Of a DNA stretch of 64,000 nt, positions 1 to 8,529 are shown one piece after another. Origin of the DNA: VBDM01 sp049802235. GTDB taxonomy: Bacteria > Pseudomonadota > Gammaproteobacteria > Burkholderiales > SG8-39. The notes beneath the pieces are model-generated. The model saw only the letters and a list, made by a program, of their open reading frames with translations, was not told the DNA's origin and searched no databases. A program made the position numbers and the translations under genes. The DNA lies in NCBI GenBank assembly GCA_049802235.1, contig JBARMB010000107.1:146325-210324 (forward strand), read 5' to 3'. The first letter of the stretch is position 1, and each line of letters starts with the position of its first letter.

Positions 1-518
1 GCGGTGGTCGGATAGATCGGCGTCAGCGCAGCCGGAAGGGGCGCCGGGCCGTGCAGCACGCGAAAGCGCGGATGGATCATCTCGCCGCCGAAAAATCCGC
101 CGCGCACCTCGCCGAAGGCGCGCACCGTTTCTCCGGGCGCAAGCGCTTTCGCCTGGCTCGCGTAGAAATTGAAAAAGCGCAGCACCACCTCGCCGCTCGC
201 ATCCTCGATCCGGCACACGAGCTGCCGCCGCGGGCGATAGACGATGTCGGTCGAACGCACCGTGCCTTCGACCTGCACGGGAACACCCGCCGGGGCGTCG
301 GCGATCGGCGTGATGCGCGTTTCGTCCTCGTAGCGCAACGGCAGATGCAGGACCAGGTCGAAGTCGCGGCGGATGCCGAGCTTTTCCAGGCGTTTCACCG
401 TCGCCGGCGCGACGCCGGGGATTGAGGCCGCAGGGATCGCGGCGCGTGCGCGACCGGGCGACGCCGTCCCGGGGCGGGGAGACCGGTCAGAGGTTTTGCG
501 CGTAAAGAGTCCCGGCAC
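1..518 (-). CDS. recG: ATP-dependent DNA helicase RecG, N-terminal part (runs off the window)
   Basis: Only the first ~172 codons are inside the window; the gene continues beyond position 1. The reading frame gives a helix-hairpin-helix-like stretch (PGVAPATVKRLEKLGI), then DLVLHLPLRYEDETRITPIA at about residues 54-73, followed by an OB-fold region. This is the wedge-domain start of RecG, the branched-DNA helicase that rescues stalled forks and migrates Holliday junctions. The start is taken as GTG at 518; it lies 28 bases after the ridA stop and has only a weak purine-rich stretch upstream, so a different start is possible. The ridA-recG pairing on one strand suggests cotranscription. Confidence 0.85.
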   Translation of the reverse strand, partial: MPGLFTRKTSDRSPRPGTASPGRARAAIPAASIPGVAPATVKRLEKLGIRRDFDLVLHLPLRYEDETRITPIADAPAGVPVQVEGTVRSTDIVYRPRRQLVCRIEDASGEVVLRFFNFYASQAKALAPGETVRAFGEVRGGFFGGEMIHPRFRVLHGPAPLPAALTPIYPTT

Positions 519-545
519 CGGCACGCAACCCCGAATCCTCGATCC

Positions 546-929
546 TCATCGCTTGAGCACCAGAATCGCATCGGCCTCGATCAGCGCCCCGCGCGGCAGG
601 GCCGCGACGCCGACCGCGGCGCGCGCCGGATACGGCGGGTCGAAATACCCGGCCATGATCTCGTTGACGCGGGCGAAGTACGCGAGGTCGGTCAGGTACA
701 CCGTGAGCTTCACCGCATCGGCGAGCGATCCGCCCGCCGCCTCGGCGAGCGCGCCGAGGTTGGCGAACACGCGGCGGATCTGATTGTCCGCGCCTTCCAC
801 GAGCTGGCCGGTCGCCGGATCGAGTCCGATCTGGCCCGAAACATACACGGTATCGCCGGCGCGCACCGCCTGCGAATAGGCGCCGATCGCCGCCGGCGCG
901 TTGCGGGTGGAAATGATCGATCGGGTCAT
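546..929 (-). CDS. ridA: RidA family reactive-intermediate (enamine/imine) deaminase
   Basis: 127 aa, the usual length for the YjgF/YER057c/UK114 family. Sequence features include the N-terminal SIISTRNAPAAIGAYSQAV segment, VYVSGQIGLDP, and the C-terminal RAAVGVAALPRGALIEAD block that carries the conserved arginine of the trimer-interface active site. RidA hydrolyses 2-aminoacrylate-type enamines released by PLP enzymes and protects them from damage. The ATG at 929 is the natural start because it opens directly on the conserved N-terminus. It lies upstream of recG in the same direction and is divergent from the TPR gene. Confidence 0.93.
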   Translation of the reverse strand: MTRSIISTRNAPAAIGAYSQAVRAGDTVYVSGQIGLDPATGQLVEGADNQIRRVFANLGALAEAAGGSLADAVKLTVYLTDLAYFARVNEIMAGYFDPPYPARAAVGVAALPRGALIEADAILVLKR

Positions 930-962
930 GGCGAGGGTCGGGTTGGCGTGAGGCGACTGATC

Positions 963-968
963 TATAAT
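963..968 (+). promoter_or_regulatory. candidate -10 box for the TPR/permease pair
   Basis: A perfect TATAAT lies 35 bases before the ATG at 1003. The best upstream match is TTGGCG at 943-948, but the spacer is only 14 bases, so the -35 element is doubtful. The site sits in the 73-base gap between divergent ridA and the TPR gene. Confidence 0.35.
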
Positions 969-1002
969 ATCCGCGCTGGGCCAGGCTGCGCCAGCGCCTT
1001 CG

Positions 1003-1350
1003 ATGACCTCCCCGCACATCGCCAATCTCCTAAAGCTTCTGGGCACGCCCAGGGACGGTGCGCTGCTGCGCTTTTCCCTGGGGAACGAATACTTGAAAAT
1101 CGCCGATTTCGAGCACGCCATTGCGTACCTGAACGCAGCGGTCGAAAAGGATCCCGGCCACTCCGCCGCCTGGAAGCTGCTCGGGCGCGCGCTCGCCGAG
1201 TCGGGCCGCGCCGGTGCTGCGCTGCAAGCCTGGCGCTCGGGCATCGCCGTCGCCGAGCGCAAAGGCGACAAGCAGGCGGCGAAGGAGATGACGGTGTTCG
1301 CGCGGCGCATCGCGAAGCAGCCGAAAACCAAAGAACAAGACGCCTCTTGA
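1003..1350 (+). CDS. small tetratricopeptide-repeat protein
   Basis: 115 aa. Residues about 20-95 form two TPR-like helix pairs (GNEYLKIADFEHAIAYLNAA; SAAWKLLGRALAESGRAGAA), so it is probably a protein-interaction scaffold or co-chaperone-like adaptor. There is no signal peptide. The C-terminus is lysine-rich. Its TGA is two bases from the ATG of the permease gene, so the two are probably translated from one transcript. The partner is unknown; function cannot be stated beyond the repeat fold. Confidence 0.75.
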   Translation: MTSPHIANLLKLLGTPRDGALLRFSLGNEYLKIADFEHAIAYLNAAVEKDPGHSAAWKLLGRALAESGRAGAALQAWRSGIAVAERKGDKQAAKEMTVFARRIAKQPKTKEQDAS

Positions 1351-1352
1351 CC

Positions 1353-3320
1353 ATGCCACTCGCCGCCCTGCGCCAGACGATTTTCGGCAAGCCGCTCGAC
1401 CCTCTCAATCCGAAAACCCGCCAGCACATCGCGCTGGTGGCTTTTCTTGCCTGGGTGGGCCTCGGCGCGGACGGGCTGTCGTCCTCCTGCTATGGCCCGG
1501 AGGAGGCGTTCCGCGCACTCGGCGAGCACACGCATCTGGGCATCTATCTGGCGCTCGCCACCGCGGCGACGGTGTTCATCATTGCCCTCGCCTACAACCA
1601 GGTGATCGAGCTGTTCCCGAGCGGCGGCGGCGGCTACAAGGTCGCCACGCGCCTCATCGGACCTTATGCCGGACTCGTCTCCGGGTCGGCGCTGATCCTC
1701 GATTACGTACTGACCATCGCGATCTCCGTCGCGAGCGGCATGGACGCGCTGTTTTCCCTGCTGCCCGTGGGCGCGACAGGCTTCAAGCTCGCCGCGGACC
1801 TTGGACTGGTGGTGCTGCTGATGTATCTCAATCTGCGCGGCATGAAAGAATCGATCACCATTCTGCTGCCGATTTTCCTGGGATTTTTCATCAGCCACGC
1901 TTTCCTGATCAGCTACGGCATTCTCGATCACGTGGAACGTGTCCCGAGCCTCGTCCCGGACACACTGCGCGAAACCGTCGATCTCACCCGCGAGCACGGC
2001 TGGATCTTCGTCGCGGCGCTGTTTCTGCGCGCCTATTCCCTCGGCGGCGGAACCTATACCGGGATCGAGGCGGTGTCGAACAACGTCCAGTCGCTCGCCG
2101 AGCCGCGGGTCCAGACCGGCAAGCTCAGCATGCTGTACATGGCGCTTTCGCTCGCGTTCACGGCGGGGGGCATCATCCTGCTCTACCTGCTGTGGCAGGC
2201 GAGGCCGGTCGAGGGGCAGACGCTCAACGCGGTCGTGTTCGGCTCGATCATCCAGAGCTTTGGCTGGAACGACTCATTCATGAACGGGACGGCGCTGTGG
2301 CTCGTGCTCGCATTCGAGGCGGGGCTCCTGTTCGTGGCTTCGAACACGGGCTTTCTCGGCGGGCCGGCCGTACTGGCAAACATGGCGGCCGACTCCTGGG
2401 TGCCGCACCAGTTCCGCTACCTGTCGACCCGACTTGTCACCATCAACGGCATCCTGCTGATGGGCATCGCCGCGATTGCCATCCTGATCTTCACGCGCGG
2501 GAGCGTGGCGCTGCTGGTGGTGCTCTACAGCATCAACGTGTTTCTCACGTTCTCGCTGTCGCTGGTCGGGCTCTGCGTCTACTGGTGGAGGATGCGCACC
2601 AAGGACGGGCGCTGGCTGAAGCGCCTGGCACTTTCCGGCGTCGGGCTTGCTGTCACCTTCAGCATCCTGATTGTGACCCTCATCGAGAAATTCGCCGAAG
2701 GCGGCTGGCTGACTGTGTTGATCACCAGCGTGGTCATCGTGCTGGGCCTGATCGTTCACCATCATTACTTGGACACGAAGGTTCGCCTGAAGAAAATCGA
2801 CGAGGTGTTCGCCAATCAGCCGTTCGGCAGTATTGTGAACGCCCCGAAAATAGACCGTGATCAGCCGACCGCGGCATTCATCGTCGGATCGAGCCGCGGC
2901 GGCGGCCTGCACGCCTTGCTTTGGGTGCAGCGCATGTTTCCGGGACATTTCCGCAATTTCGTGTTCATCAATGCGCGCAGCGTCGACTCGCAGAGCTACG
3001 GCGGCGAGGAGTCGCTGCGGTTGCTGAGGCAGGAAGCGACGGTTTCCCTCAACTATTTCGTGAACTTCTCCAACAGCTACGGGCTCGCGGCGAAATCCTA
3101 TCTGGCATTCGGCACCGACCCGATCGAAGAGATCACCAAGCTCGCCGACCAGGTCAGCCGCGATTTCCCGAATACGATTTTCTTCACCAGCAAGCTCATC
3201 TTCGAGCATGAGAACTGGTTCACCCATCTGCTCCACAACCAGGCGCCGCTCGCGCTGCAGCAGCGGCTGCACCTGCAAGGCATGCAGATGATCATCCTGC
3301 CGATGAAGCTCAGCGCCTAG
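1353..3320 (+). CDS. APC superfamily amino-acid/polyamine-type permease with C-terminal cytosolic domain
   Basis: 655 aa. Residues about 25-470 hold a dozen hydrophobic segments; the first is preceded by the conserved GLGADGLSSSCYGPEEAF, and PSGGGGYKVA follows TM2, both typical of the amino acid-polyamine-cation permease superfamily. Residues about 490-655 form a soluble tail with PTAAFIVGSSRGGGLHALLW, resembling a nucleotide-binding or USP-like domain. The start is placed at the ATG overlapping the end of the TPR gene; the open frame extends upstream but only through other genes. The substrate cannot be told from sequence. Confidence 0.82.
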   Translation: MPLAALRQTIFGKPLDPLNPKTRQHIALVAFLAWVGLGADGLSSSCYGPEEAFRALGEHTHLGIYLALATAATVFIIALAYNQVIELFPSGGGGYKVATRLIGPYAGLVSGSALILDYVLTIAISVASGMDALFSLLPVGATGFKLAADLGLVVLLMYLNLRGMKESITILLPIFLGFFISHAFLISYGILDHVERVPSLVPDTLRETVDLTREHGWIFVAALFLRAYSLGGGTYTGIEAVSNNVQSLAEPRVQTGKLSMLYMALSLAFTAGGIILLYLLWQARPVEGQTLNAVVFGSIIQSFGWNDSFMNGTALWLVLAFEAGLLFVASNTGFLGGPAVLANMAADSWVPHQFRYLSTRLVTINGILLMGIAAIAILIFTRGSVALLVVLYSINVFLTFSLSLVGLCVYWWRMRTKDGRWLKRLALSGVGLAVTFSILIVTLIEKFAEGGWLTVLITSVVIVLGLIVHHHYLDTKVRLKKIDEVFANQPFGSIVNAPKIDRDQPTAAFIVGSSRGGGLHALLWVQRMFPGHFRNFVFINARSVDSQSYGGEESLRLLRQEATVSLNYFVNFSNSYGLAAKSYLAFGTDPIEEITKLADQVSRDFPNTIFFTSKLIFEHENWFTHLLHNQAPLALQQRLHLQGMQMIILPMKLSA

Positions 3321-3402
3321 GAACGGACTGAAGAAGTACGGGTTGCGTCGCGAGCGGGGCGACCGGGACGGCTGGAGCATGGACCCCGGCCGCAGAAAAT
3401 CG

Positions 3403-3478
<76 letters not shown>

Positions 3479-3551
3479 AAAGAAGAGCTGTATATTGTAG
3501 CGGCTCGGCCGCGCCGAGACAAATCCCGCCTCGCGCCGGCAACGGCAAATG

Positions 3552-3586
3552 AAAAGCCCCGGAAGCTCGCCTCCGGGGCTTTTTTT
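3552..3586 (-). terminator. intrinsic terminator of the FadL-type gene, usable on both strands
   Basis: A 9-bp GC-rich stem (AGCCCCGGA / TCCGGGGCT) with an 8-base loop is flanked by a T-run on each strand: TTTTTT on the plus strand and TTTTC on the minus strand. It lies 26 bases past the stop of the minus-strand FadL-type gene at 3612 and may also isolate the tRNA from it. Confidence 0.85.
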
Positions 3587-3611
3587 AGAGCAGCCCGCAA
3601 CCGCTTCGAGG

Positions 3612-4964
3612 CTAGTATCGCTTCTGCCAGGCAACGCCCACCGAGTACTCGCTCATGCTGATCGTTTCGGTTCCGCCAGCGCCAGCCCCCATGAACTGAT
3701 CGAACAGGCTGGCCCCGGTCACGCTCTTGCGCGGCGCGTACATCGCCGCCATGGTGATATCCGAGTCGGATGCCACACCATAAGTGAAACCGGCGGTCCA
3801 GTGATCCTGAACGACACCCGGCGCGAGGATATTGAACGTCACGTCGGCGGAGCGGATCGGGTTCTTGCTCTTGCCGTAGCCGCCGCGCACCGTCAGCGCA
3901 TCGCTCCACTGGTATTCGAGGCCCAGCTTGATGACGTTGACGTCCTGCCAGCCGAAGCCGCGGCCATCGGTCCCGCCGAGCGAGTTCGGGATTCCCGGAT
4001 TTCCGGCAACGGCAAAGGTGCTCGAATTGCCCACGGACTTGACGCCGCTGTAATTGATTTGCTTGTAGTCCGCCAGAACGGTGAGCTTGGGTGCCGCCTT
4101 GAACGCGGCGCCGATGCTCCAGTTGGCCGGCATGTCGAAGCCGCCCTGCTCGGCAAACAAGCCGGCGTACTTGCTGAACTTGGACATGGCGATCTTGGTC
4201 GAGTACGCGGCGCCGATGCTCACGCTGTCGCTCAGCTTGCCCAGCCAGCCGAAGCGCACGCCCCAGCCTGTCGCGGTGTCGTAGCCGTTGTTGGTGAGCT
4301 TGGACGCATCGGTCGAGAATCCGGCGAAGCCCTGCAAGCCCTCGGCCTTGAAGCGCTGATAACCGAGAAGCGGCGAGATGCCGATGGACTGGTTCGGCAT
4401 CATTTTCCACGACAGCGTGGGAGCGAAAATCAACTGCGACAAGTCGACACCCAGATTGCCATCGCCGCACAACATGTTGTAGCTGGCCTTGGGGGTTCCG
4501 AGACCACCTGTCTGAAAGAAATTACATGTACCAGTACCGGCAGCACTCGTGATCTGCCCGCCCGGGTAATTGGTGTTCATGCCGCCGTTACCGTACACCG
4601 TCACGCCGAGCGAAAGATCCGGACTCAGCATTTTGTTGTAACCGAACTCGGGTATGAAAAACATCGTGTCGCCGCTGGTGACCGAACCGTCGAGTCCCAC
4701 TGTCGCTGTCGGCGAGCCGGTACGCGCGGCATCACGGTCGGGGCTGAACAGGTCGATGCCCAGATCGAAACGGTTGCCGACCCAGACCATCGTCGCCGGG
4801 TTGGTCGCACCGCCGAAGGTGTCGCCCGTATAAGCGGTCGTGGCGCCGGCCATGCCTTTCGACTTCATGCCGTAACCGTGGGAAAAATAGCCGTCGGTCG
4901 CCCCGGCCAGCCCCGGTGCGAGGCACGCCCCCATTACTGCCACTGCGATTGCCTTGGATTTCAT
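3612..4964 (-). CDS. FadL/OmpP1-family outer-membrane channel
   Basis: 450 aa. A signal peptide (about residues 1-22, cleaved after LAGA) is followed by the FadL-type N-terminal hatch region (TDGYFSHGYGMKSKGMAGAT, TNPATM) and a long beta-barrel with alternating aromatic strands, ending in VGVAWQKRY with a C-terminal aromatic residue suited to Bam recognition. The family takes up long-chain fatty acids, aromatics and other hydrophobic molecules. It is codirectional with, and 52 bases downstream of, the DsrE2-type gene. A strong terminator follows. The substrate is not predictable. Confidence 0.88.
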   Translation of the reverse strand: MKSKAIAVAVMGACLAPGLAGATDGYFSHGYGMKSKGMAGATTAYTGDTFGGATNPATMVWVGNRFDLGIDLFSPDRDAARTGSPTATVGLDGSVTSGDTMFFIPEFGYNKMLSPDLSLGVTVYGNGGMNTNYPGGQITSAAGTGTCNFFQTGGLGTPKASYNMLCGDGNLGVDLSQLIFAPTLSWKMMPNQSIGISPLLGYQRFKAEGLQGFAGFSTDASKLTNNGYDTATGWGVRFGWLGKLSDSVSIGAAYSTKIAMSKFSKYAGLFAEQGGFDMPANWSIGAAFKAAPKLTVLADYKQINYSGVKSVGNSSTFAVAGNPGIPNSLGGTDGRGFGWQDVNVIKLGLEYQWSDALTVRGGYGKSKNPIRSADVTFNILAPGVVQDHWTAGFTYGVASDSDITMAAMYAPRKSVTGASLFDQFMGAGAGGTETISMSEYSVGVAWQKRY

Positions 4965-5016
4965 CTTCCCCTCCTATCAGTTGAAAACTGCCCCCTCGCA
5001 AAGCAAACCCGAAATA

Positions 5017-5634
5017 TCAGATAAACAGGGAGACGTCGGCGTCCTTCGCCATCGGCAGGAAGGTCGCCGCGCCGCAGTACTCTTTTACTTCCGGAATAAA
5101 ATCGTCGTGGGTGAAGCCGAACAGGTCCACCGTCATCTGGCAACCGATCAGGTTGACGCCGGATTCGATGCAGGCTTCGCGCAGCTCGGGAATGGTGGCG
5201 ATGCCCTTGTTCTTGATGGTCTGGCGCATCAGCCCGCTCGCCATGGCCTCGAATCCCGGGGCAATCGCCTGCACCGCATTGGGTATGTTCCAACTGATGC
5301 CCTTGAACCAATCCGGCCCGAAGGGCATTTTCATCGGCATCGCCGGGTTGCCCAGCGGGCTGATTTTCAGGTCGCTCAGGTCCTTCCTCAGCAGCAGCAG
5401 GCCGTAGAAGGTGAAGAAAACCGACACGTTCCAGCCCAGCGCCGCAGCCGTGGAAGCGAGGATGAACGGCGGATACGCCCAGTCGAGCGTTCCGCGGGTG
5501 GCGATGATGGTCATGGAAGGCGTCTTCTTCGCCTCCCGCTCGGCCAGCTTCTGTTCGAGTCTTTCGGAAAGGATTTCGTCTATGCGCTGCTTGATCATTG
5601 CATCGATGGCAGCGGTGTCCGGCATGACTCCCAT
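5017..5634 (-). CDS. DsrE2-type (DsrE/DsrF/DsrH-like) sulfur carrier protein
   Basis: 205 aa starting at the ATG that follows a GGGGGA ribosome site by seven bases; a longer frame upstream has no such signal. Residues about 45-90 match the DsrE2 pattern (MTIIATRGTLDWAYPPFILA, AALGWNVSVFFTFYGLLLL), including a hydrophobic helix that may anchor it to the membrane. A cysteine lies at GCQMTVDLFGF and another at EYCGAATFL near the C-terminus. DsrE2 proteins accept or pass persulfide sulfur, often with TusA. Here the gene is about 16 kb from the dsrEFH cluster and next to a FadL-type channel. Confidence 0.87.
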   Translation of the reverse strand: MGVMPDTAAIDAMIKQRIDEILSERLEQKLAEREAKKTPSMTIIATRGTLDWAYPPFILASTAAALGWNVSVFFTFYGLLLLRKDLSDLKISPLGNPAMPMKMPFGPDWFKGISWNIPNAVQAIAPGFEAMASGLMRQTIKNKGIATIPELREACIESGVNLIGCQMTVDLFGFTHDDFIPEVKEYCGAATFLPMAKDADVSLFI

Positions 5635-5915
5635 GACGTGTCCCCCTTCAATTGAGATTGATAAAGCAACCGTCCGCGACGGCTGTTGCGCCGTGACCAC
5701 TCGCCGATCCGAACAGGTTCCGGTTCCGGTAGAGTATATTAATAGTTGGTGATTTTCTAATGAATCAGGCGAACATACAAGTCCCTGTGTGACCCGCCCT
5801 GAGGACTGGCGCGGAGCGGGCGATGATATCCTGTGGTGTCCCCTGATCCACCAGCCAAAAAATTGATCGGGACATAGAGATTTTTTAAGACAGGACACCA
5901 GGCGCGACCACCCGT
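5635..5915. promoter_or_regulatory. divergent upstream region of the DsrE2-type and DUF4202 genes
   Basis: This 281-base gap has no gene. It separates two divergently transcribed units and must carry both promoters. An AT-rich stretch around 5731-5760 (TATATTAATAG) stands out against the GC-rich background. No confident -35/-10 pair was found. Confidence 0.4.
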
Positions 5916-6530
5916 ATGACAGCAGAAAAGGAACGGTTCCTGCACGCGATCGAGCGCTTCGACGCCGCCAATGGCGAAGACCCGAACCGGACGCTCGCCG
6001 ACGGCCGGGAACAGCCGAAGGAATTGCTCTACGGCAGGCGTCTCAGCGCCATGCTGGAACGCTTCGCCCCGGAAGCACCGGAGGCGCTGCGGCTGGCGGT
6101 GCGCTGCCAGCATATCCAGCGCTGGCGCACACCGCGCGATACCTACCCCAGGACGCCGCTGGGTTATCAGCAGTGGCGGACGCAACTGATGAAATTCCAC
6201 GCCGAGACTGCGGGCCGCATCCTGCGCGAGGTCGGTTACGAGGAAGCAATGATCGGACGCGTCAAATCGCTGGTCCGCAAGGAGGGCCTGAAGCGCGACC
6301 CCGACTGCCAGACGCTCGAGGATGTGGTGGACCTTGTATTTCTGGAAAACTATCTGGCGGATTTTGTCGCTTCCCATCCCGACTACGACGAGGCGAAATT
6401 CGCCGACATCCTGAATAAGACCTGGAAAAAGATGTCCACACGCGGCCATGAGGCAGCGCTTTCGATGATCAAGCTGCCCGAGCACCTGCTGCCCGTCATC
6501 CACAGGGCGGTGCTCCCGGGCGATGGATGA
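5916..6530 (+). CDS. DUF4202-type conserved protein
   Basis: 204 aa, soluble, with no signal peptide. Recognised from the DUF4202 pattern: an N-terminal FLHAIERFDAANGEDPNR, a central RCQHIQRWRTPRDTYPRT, and QTLEDVVDLVFLENYLADF. The histidines and aspartates in the middle suggest an HD-like helical fold, but this is inference. The reaction is not established. In other sulfur oxidisers I recall this family near sulfur-metabolism genes, which fits this position between the DsrE2-type gene and a sensor kinase. ATG 5916 begins directly on the conserved N-terminus. Confidence 0.75.
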   Translation: MTAEKERFLHAIERFDAANGEDPNRTLADGREQPKELLYGRRLSAMLERFAPEAPEALRLAVRCQHIQRWRTPRDTYPRTPLGYQQWRTQLMKFHAETAGRILREVGYEEAMIGRVKSLVRKEGLKRDPDCQTLEDVVDLVFLENYLADFVASHPDYDEAKFADILNKTWKKMSTRGHEAALSMIKLPEHLLPVIHRAVLPGDG

Positions 6531-6607
6531 TCCGCTGATGAATTGCGGAACCGGGCCGGAATCGTCCGCTCTAACCTATCCTTGCCCGCTCCGGCGAAAA
6601 TTACCCG

Positions 6608-7873
6608 ATGCGCACGACACGCAAAACAGCGTCCGACATGGATAAATCCCCGACGGTGCATCCGTTGCTCCGGCGCGACACGGCCGGCTCCGGGAGCGCC
6701 GTCTCGGGCAGCCGGCACGGTATCGAGGCACTGAAGATTCTTGCCGAAGCCGCGGGGACGGGAGAGCGCGATCCGGAGGCACTGCTCGGCCGCTCGCTTG
6801 AAATCATGATGCGGCTCGCAGGCGCCGCCGCCGGCATCGTACGCGTGGTAACCGGCGACGGCGCACACATGCGACTGGTGGCCGCGGCCGGCCTGCCTGC
6901 CGAGGTCGTGGAGCGCGAGCAGTTGGTCGATCTCGACTGCGGGGTTTGCGGCGCCGCCGTGAGCGACGATGCCGTGCACGCAGCGCACGACCTGTCGTTG
7001 TGTGCCGGGCGTGCCGGGGCCGCCGGATTGGCCCCCTACCGGGCAATCACGGCGATCCCGCTCAAGCACCTCGACAAGGTGCTCGGCACATATACGCTTT
7101 TTTTTTCGGAGAAACGCGACCTTCCCGAAGATCTCGCGCTGCTGTTTCAATCCATCATTGAGCACCTCGGCATGGCGCTCGAGCACGCACGCCTGCTGCG
7201 CGAGAACATGCGCATGACGCTCATGAACGAGCGCCAGATGATGGCGAACGAGGTGCATGATTCGCTGGCGCAGACCATGGCCTACATGAACATCCGGCTG
7301 ACGATGATGCTGGAAGCCGTCAACCACGATGAAAAACAGCAGGCGCTGAAATATGCCTCCGACACGCAGCAGGCGCTGGAGGGCGCGTATGCCGACCTGC
7401 GGGACCTTCTGTCGCAGTTCCGCAACCGGATGGATCCGCTCGGACTGGTGCACGCGCTGCAGGAGGTCGTTTCGCGATTCTACGACCGCACCGGCATCTC
7501 GCTCGATTTCGAAAACAGGGTCGCCGACCTGGACCTCACGGTGAATCAGGAAGCGCAGGTGTTTCACATCGTGCAGGAAGCGCTTGCGAACGTGGTGCGG
7601 CATTCCGGCGCAAAGCACGCCAGGCTGACGGTAGACCGGCGCGACGACCAGTACGAATTCACGGTCGAGGATGATGGACTCGGTTTTTTCGCCATGGGAA
7701 ACAGGCTGGGCGAAATCGGGGAGCAAACGCACCTGCGGCACCATCTGGGCATCAACATCATGCGCGAACGTGCACAGAGCATGAACGGCAGAATCGAGAT
7801 CGCCAATCTGCCGCAGGGAGGGGCCCGCATGCGGCTGGTGTTACCCGCGAACGCAAGCGGAGACGGGTCGTGA
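6608..7873 (+). CDS. NarX/LiaS-like sensor histidine kinase with cysteine-bearing GAF domain
   Basis: 421 aa from the first ATG (a second ATG at 6638 is an alternative; neither has a clear ribosome site). Residues about 45-195 are a GAF domain holding Cys111, Cys114 and Cys132; about 205-275 are a HisKA_3 dimerisation domain with the phospho-acceptor His217 in NEVHDSLAQT; about 300-415 are the ATPase domain (VQEALANVVRHSGA, VEDDGLGF). There are no membrane segments, so it is a cytosolic sensor. It overlaps the response regulator by four bases (GTGA), indicating translational coupling. The cysteine trio could bind a metal or Fe-S cluster or sense sulfur redox state; this is inference. Confidence 0.88.
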   Translation: MRTTRKTASDMDKSPTVHPLLRRDTAGSGSAVSGSRHGIEALKILAEAAGTGERDPEALLGRSLEIMMRLAGAAAGIVRVVTGDGAHMRLVAAAGLPAEVVEREQLVDLDCGVCGAAVSDDAVHAAHDLSLCAGRAGAAGLAPYRAITAIPLKHLDKVLGTYTLFFSEKRDLPEDLALLFQSIIEHLGMALEHARLLRENMRMTLMNERQMMANEVHDSLAQTMAYMNIRLTMMLEAVNHDEKQQALKYASDTQQALEGAYADLRDLLSQFRNRMDPLGLVHALQEVVSRFYDRTGISLDFENRVADLDLTVNQEAQVFHIVQEALANVVRHSGAKHARLTVDRRDDQYEFTVEDDGLGFFAMGNRLGEIGEQTHLRHHLGINIMRERAQSMNGRIEIANLPQGGARMRLVLPANASGDGS

Positions 7874-8529
7874 GCGCACCGATACGGGTAATGGTGGTCG
7901 ATGACCACACGCTGTTTCGCAAGGGGCTGGCGGAACTGCTTCAGCGTGCCGGCGTGATCGAGATCGTAGCCATCACCGGCAGTGCCGCAGAAGCCGAGTC
8001 GCTGGTGCGCAAGCTGGCGCCGGAAGTGCTGATCCTCGACCTGAATCTGCCGCCGCACGGAGGGCTCGCCCTGCTGCGCGATCTGCAACATTCAGGCTGG
8101 AGCGGCGCGACCCTGATCCTGACCGTAAGCGATTCGGAGGAAGACCTGGCAAATGCGCTGCGCCTGGGCGCGCGCGGTTACCTGCTGAAGGACATGGAGC
8201 CCGATGATCTGGCAGACGCCGTGGTGCGGGCGGCACGCGGGGAAACAGTGGTCGCCCCGGCGATGACCCTGAAGCTGGTCAACCTGCTGCAACCGGGCAA
8301 GGGCGGCAAACCGAAGGAAAGTCTTCTGAGCCAGCTGACCGACCGCGAACGCCAGATCCTCGATTATCTCGCCAAGGGCCTGTCGAACAAGGCGATCGGG
8401 CGCACGCTCAACATCAGCCACGACACGGTGAAGCTGCACGTGCGCCACATTCTCGCCAAGCTCAATCTGACATCGCGCGTCGAGGCAGCCGTGTTTGCGG
8501 TGGAACTTCGTTCCGCTCCTCAGAAATAG
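7870..8529 (+). CDS. NarL/FixJ-type response regulator
   Basis: 219 aa. The receiver domain (residues 1-120) shows the acidic pair in VVDDH, the phospho-aspartate in LILDLNLP and the lysine in YLLKDMEPDD. The C-terminal LuxR-type helix-turn-helix (LTDRERQILDYLAKGLSNKA) binds DNA. It is translated from a GTG that overlaps the sensor-kinase stop, so the two form a two-component pair. Its last 68 bases overlap the 3' end of cobA on the opposite strand. Target genes are unknown; the dsr locus next door is a plausible candidate. Confidence 0.93.
   Translation: MSAPIRVMVVDDHTLFRKGLAELLQRAGVIEIVAITGSAAEAESLVRKLAPEVLILDLNLPPHGGLALLRDLQHSGWSGATLILTVSDSEEDLANALRLGARGYLLKDMEPDDLADAVVRAARGETVVAPAMTLKLVNLLQPGKGGKPKESLLSQLTDRERQILDYLAKGLSNKAIGRTLNISHDTVKLHVRHILAKLNLTSRVEAAVFAVELRSAPQK

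Noticed and set aside
546..1997. 483-codon minus-strand frame starting inside the permease gene
   Set aside because: Only its last 127 codons match RidA; the rest is antisense to the TPR and permease genes and has no family features.
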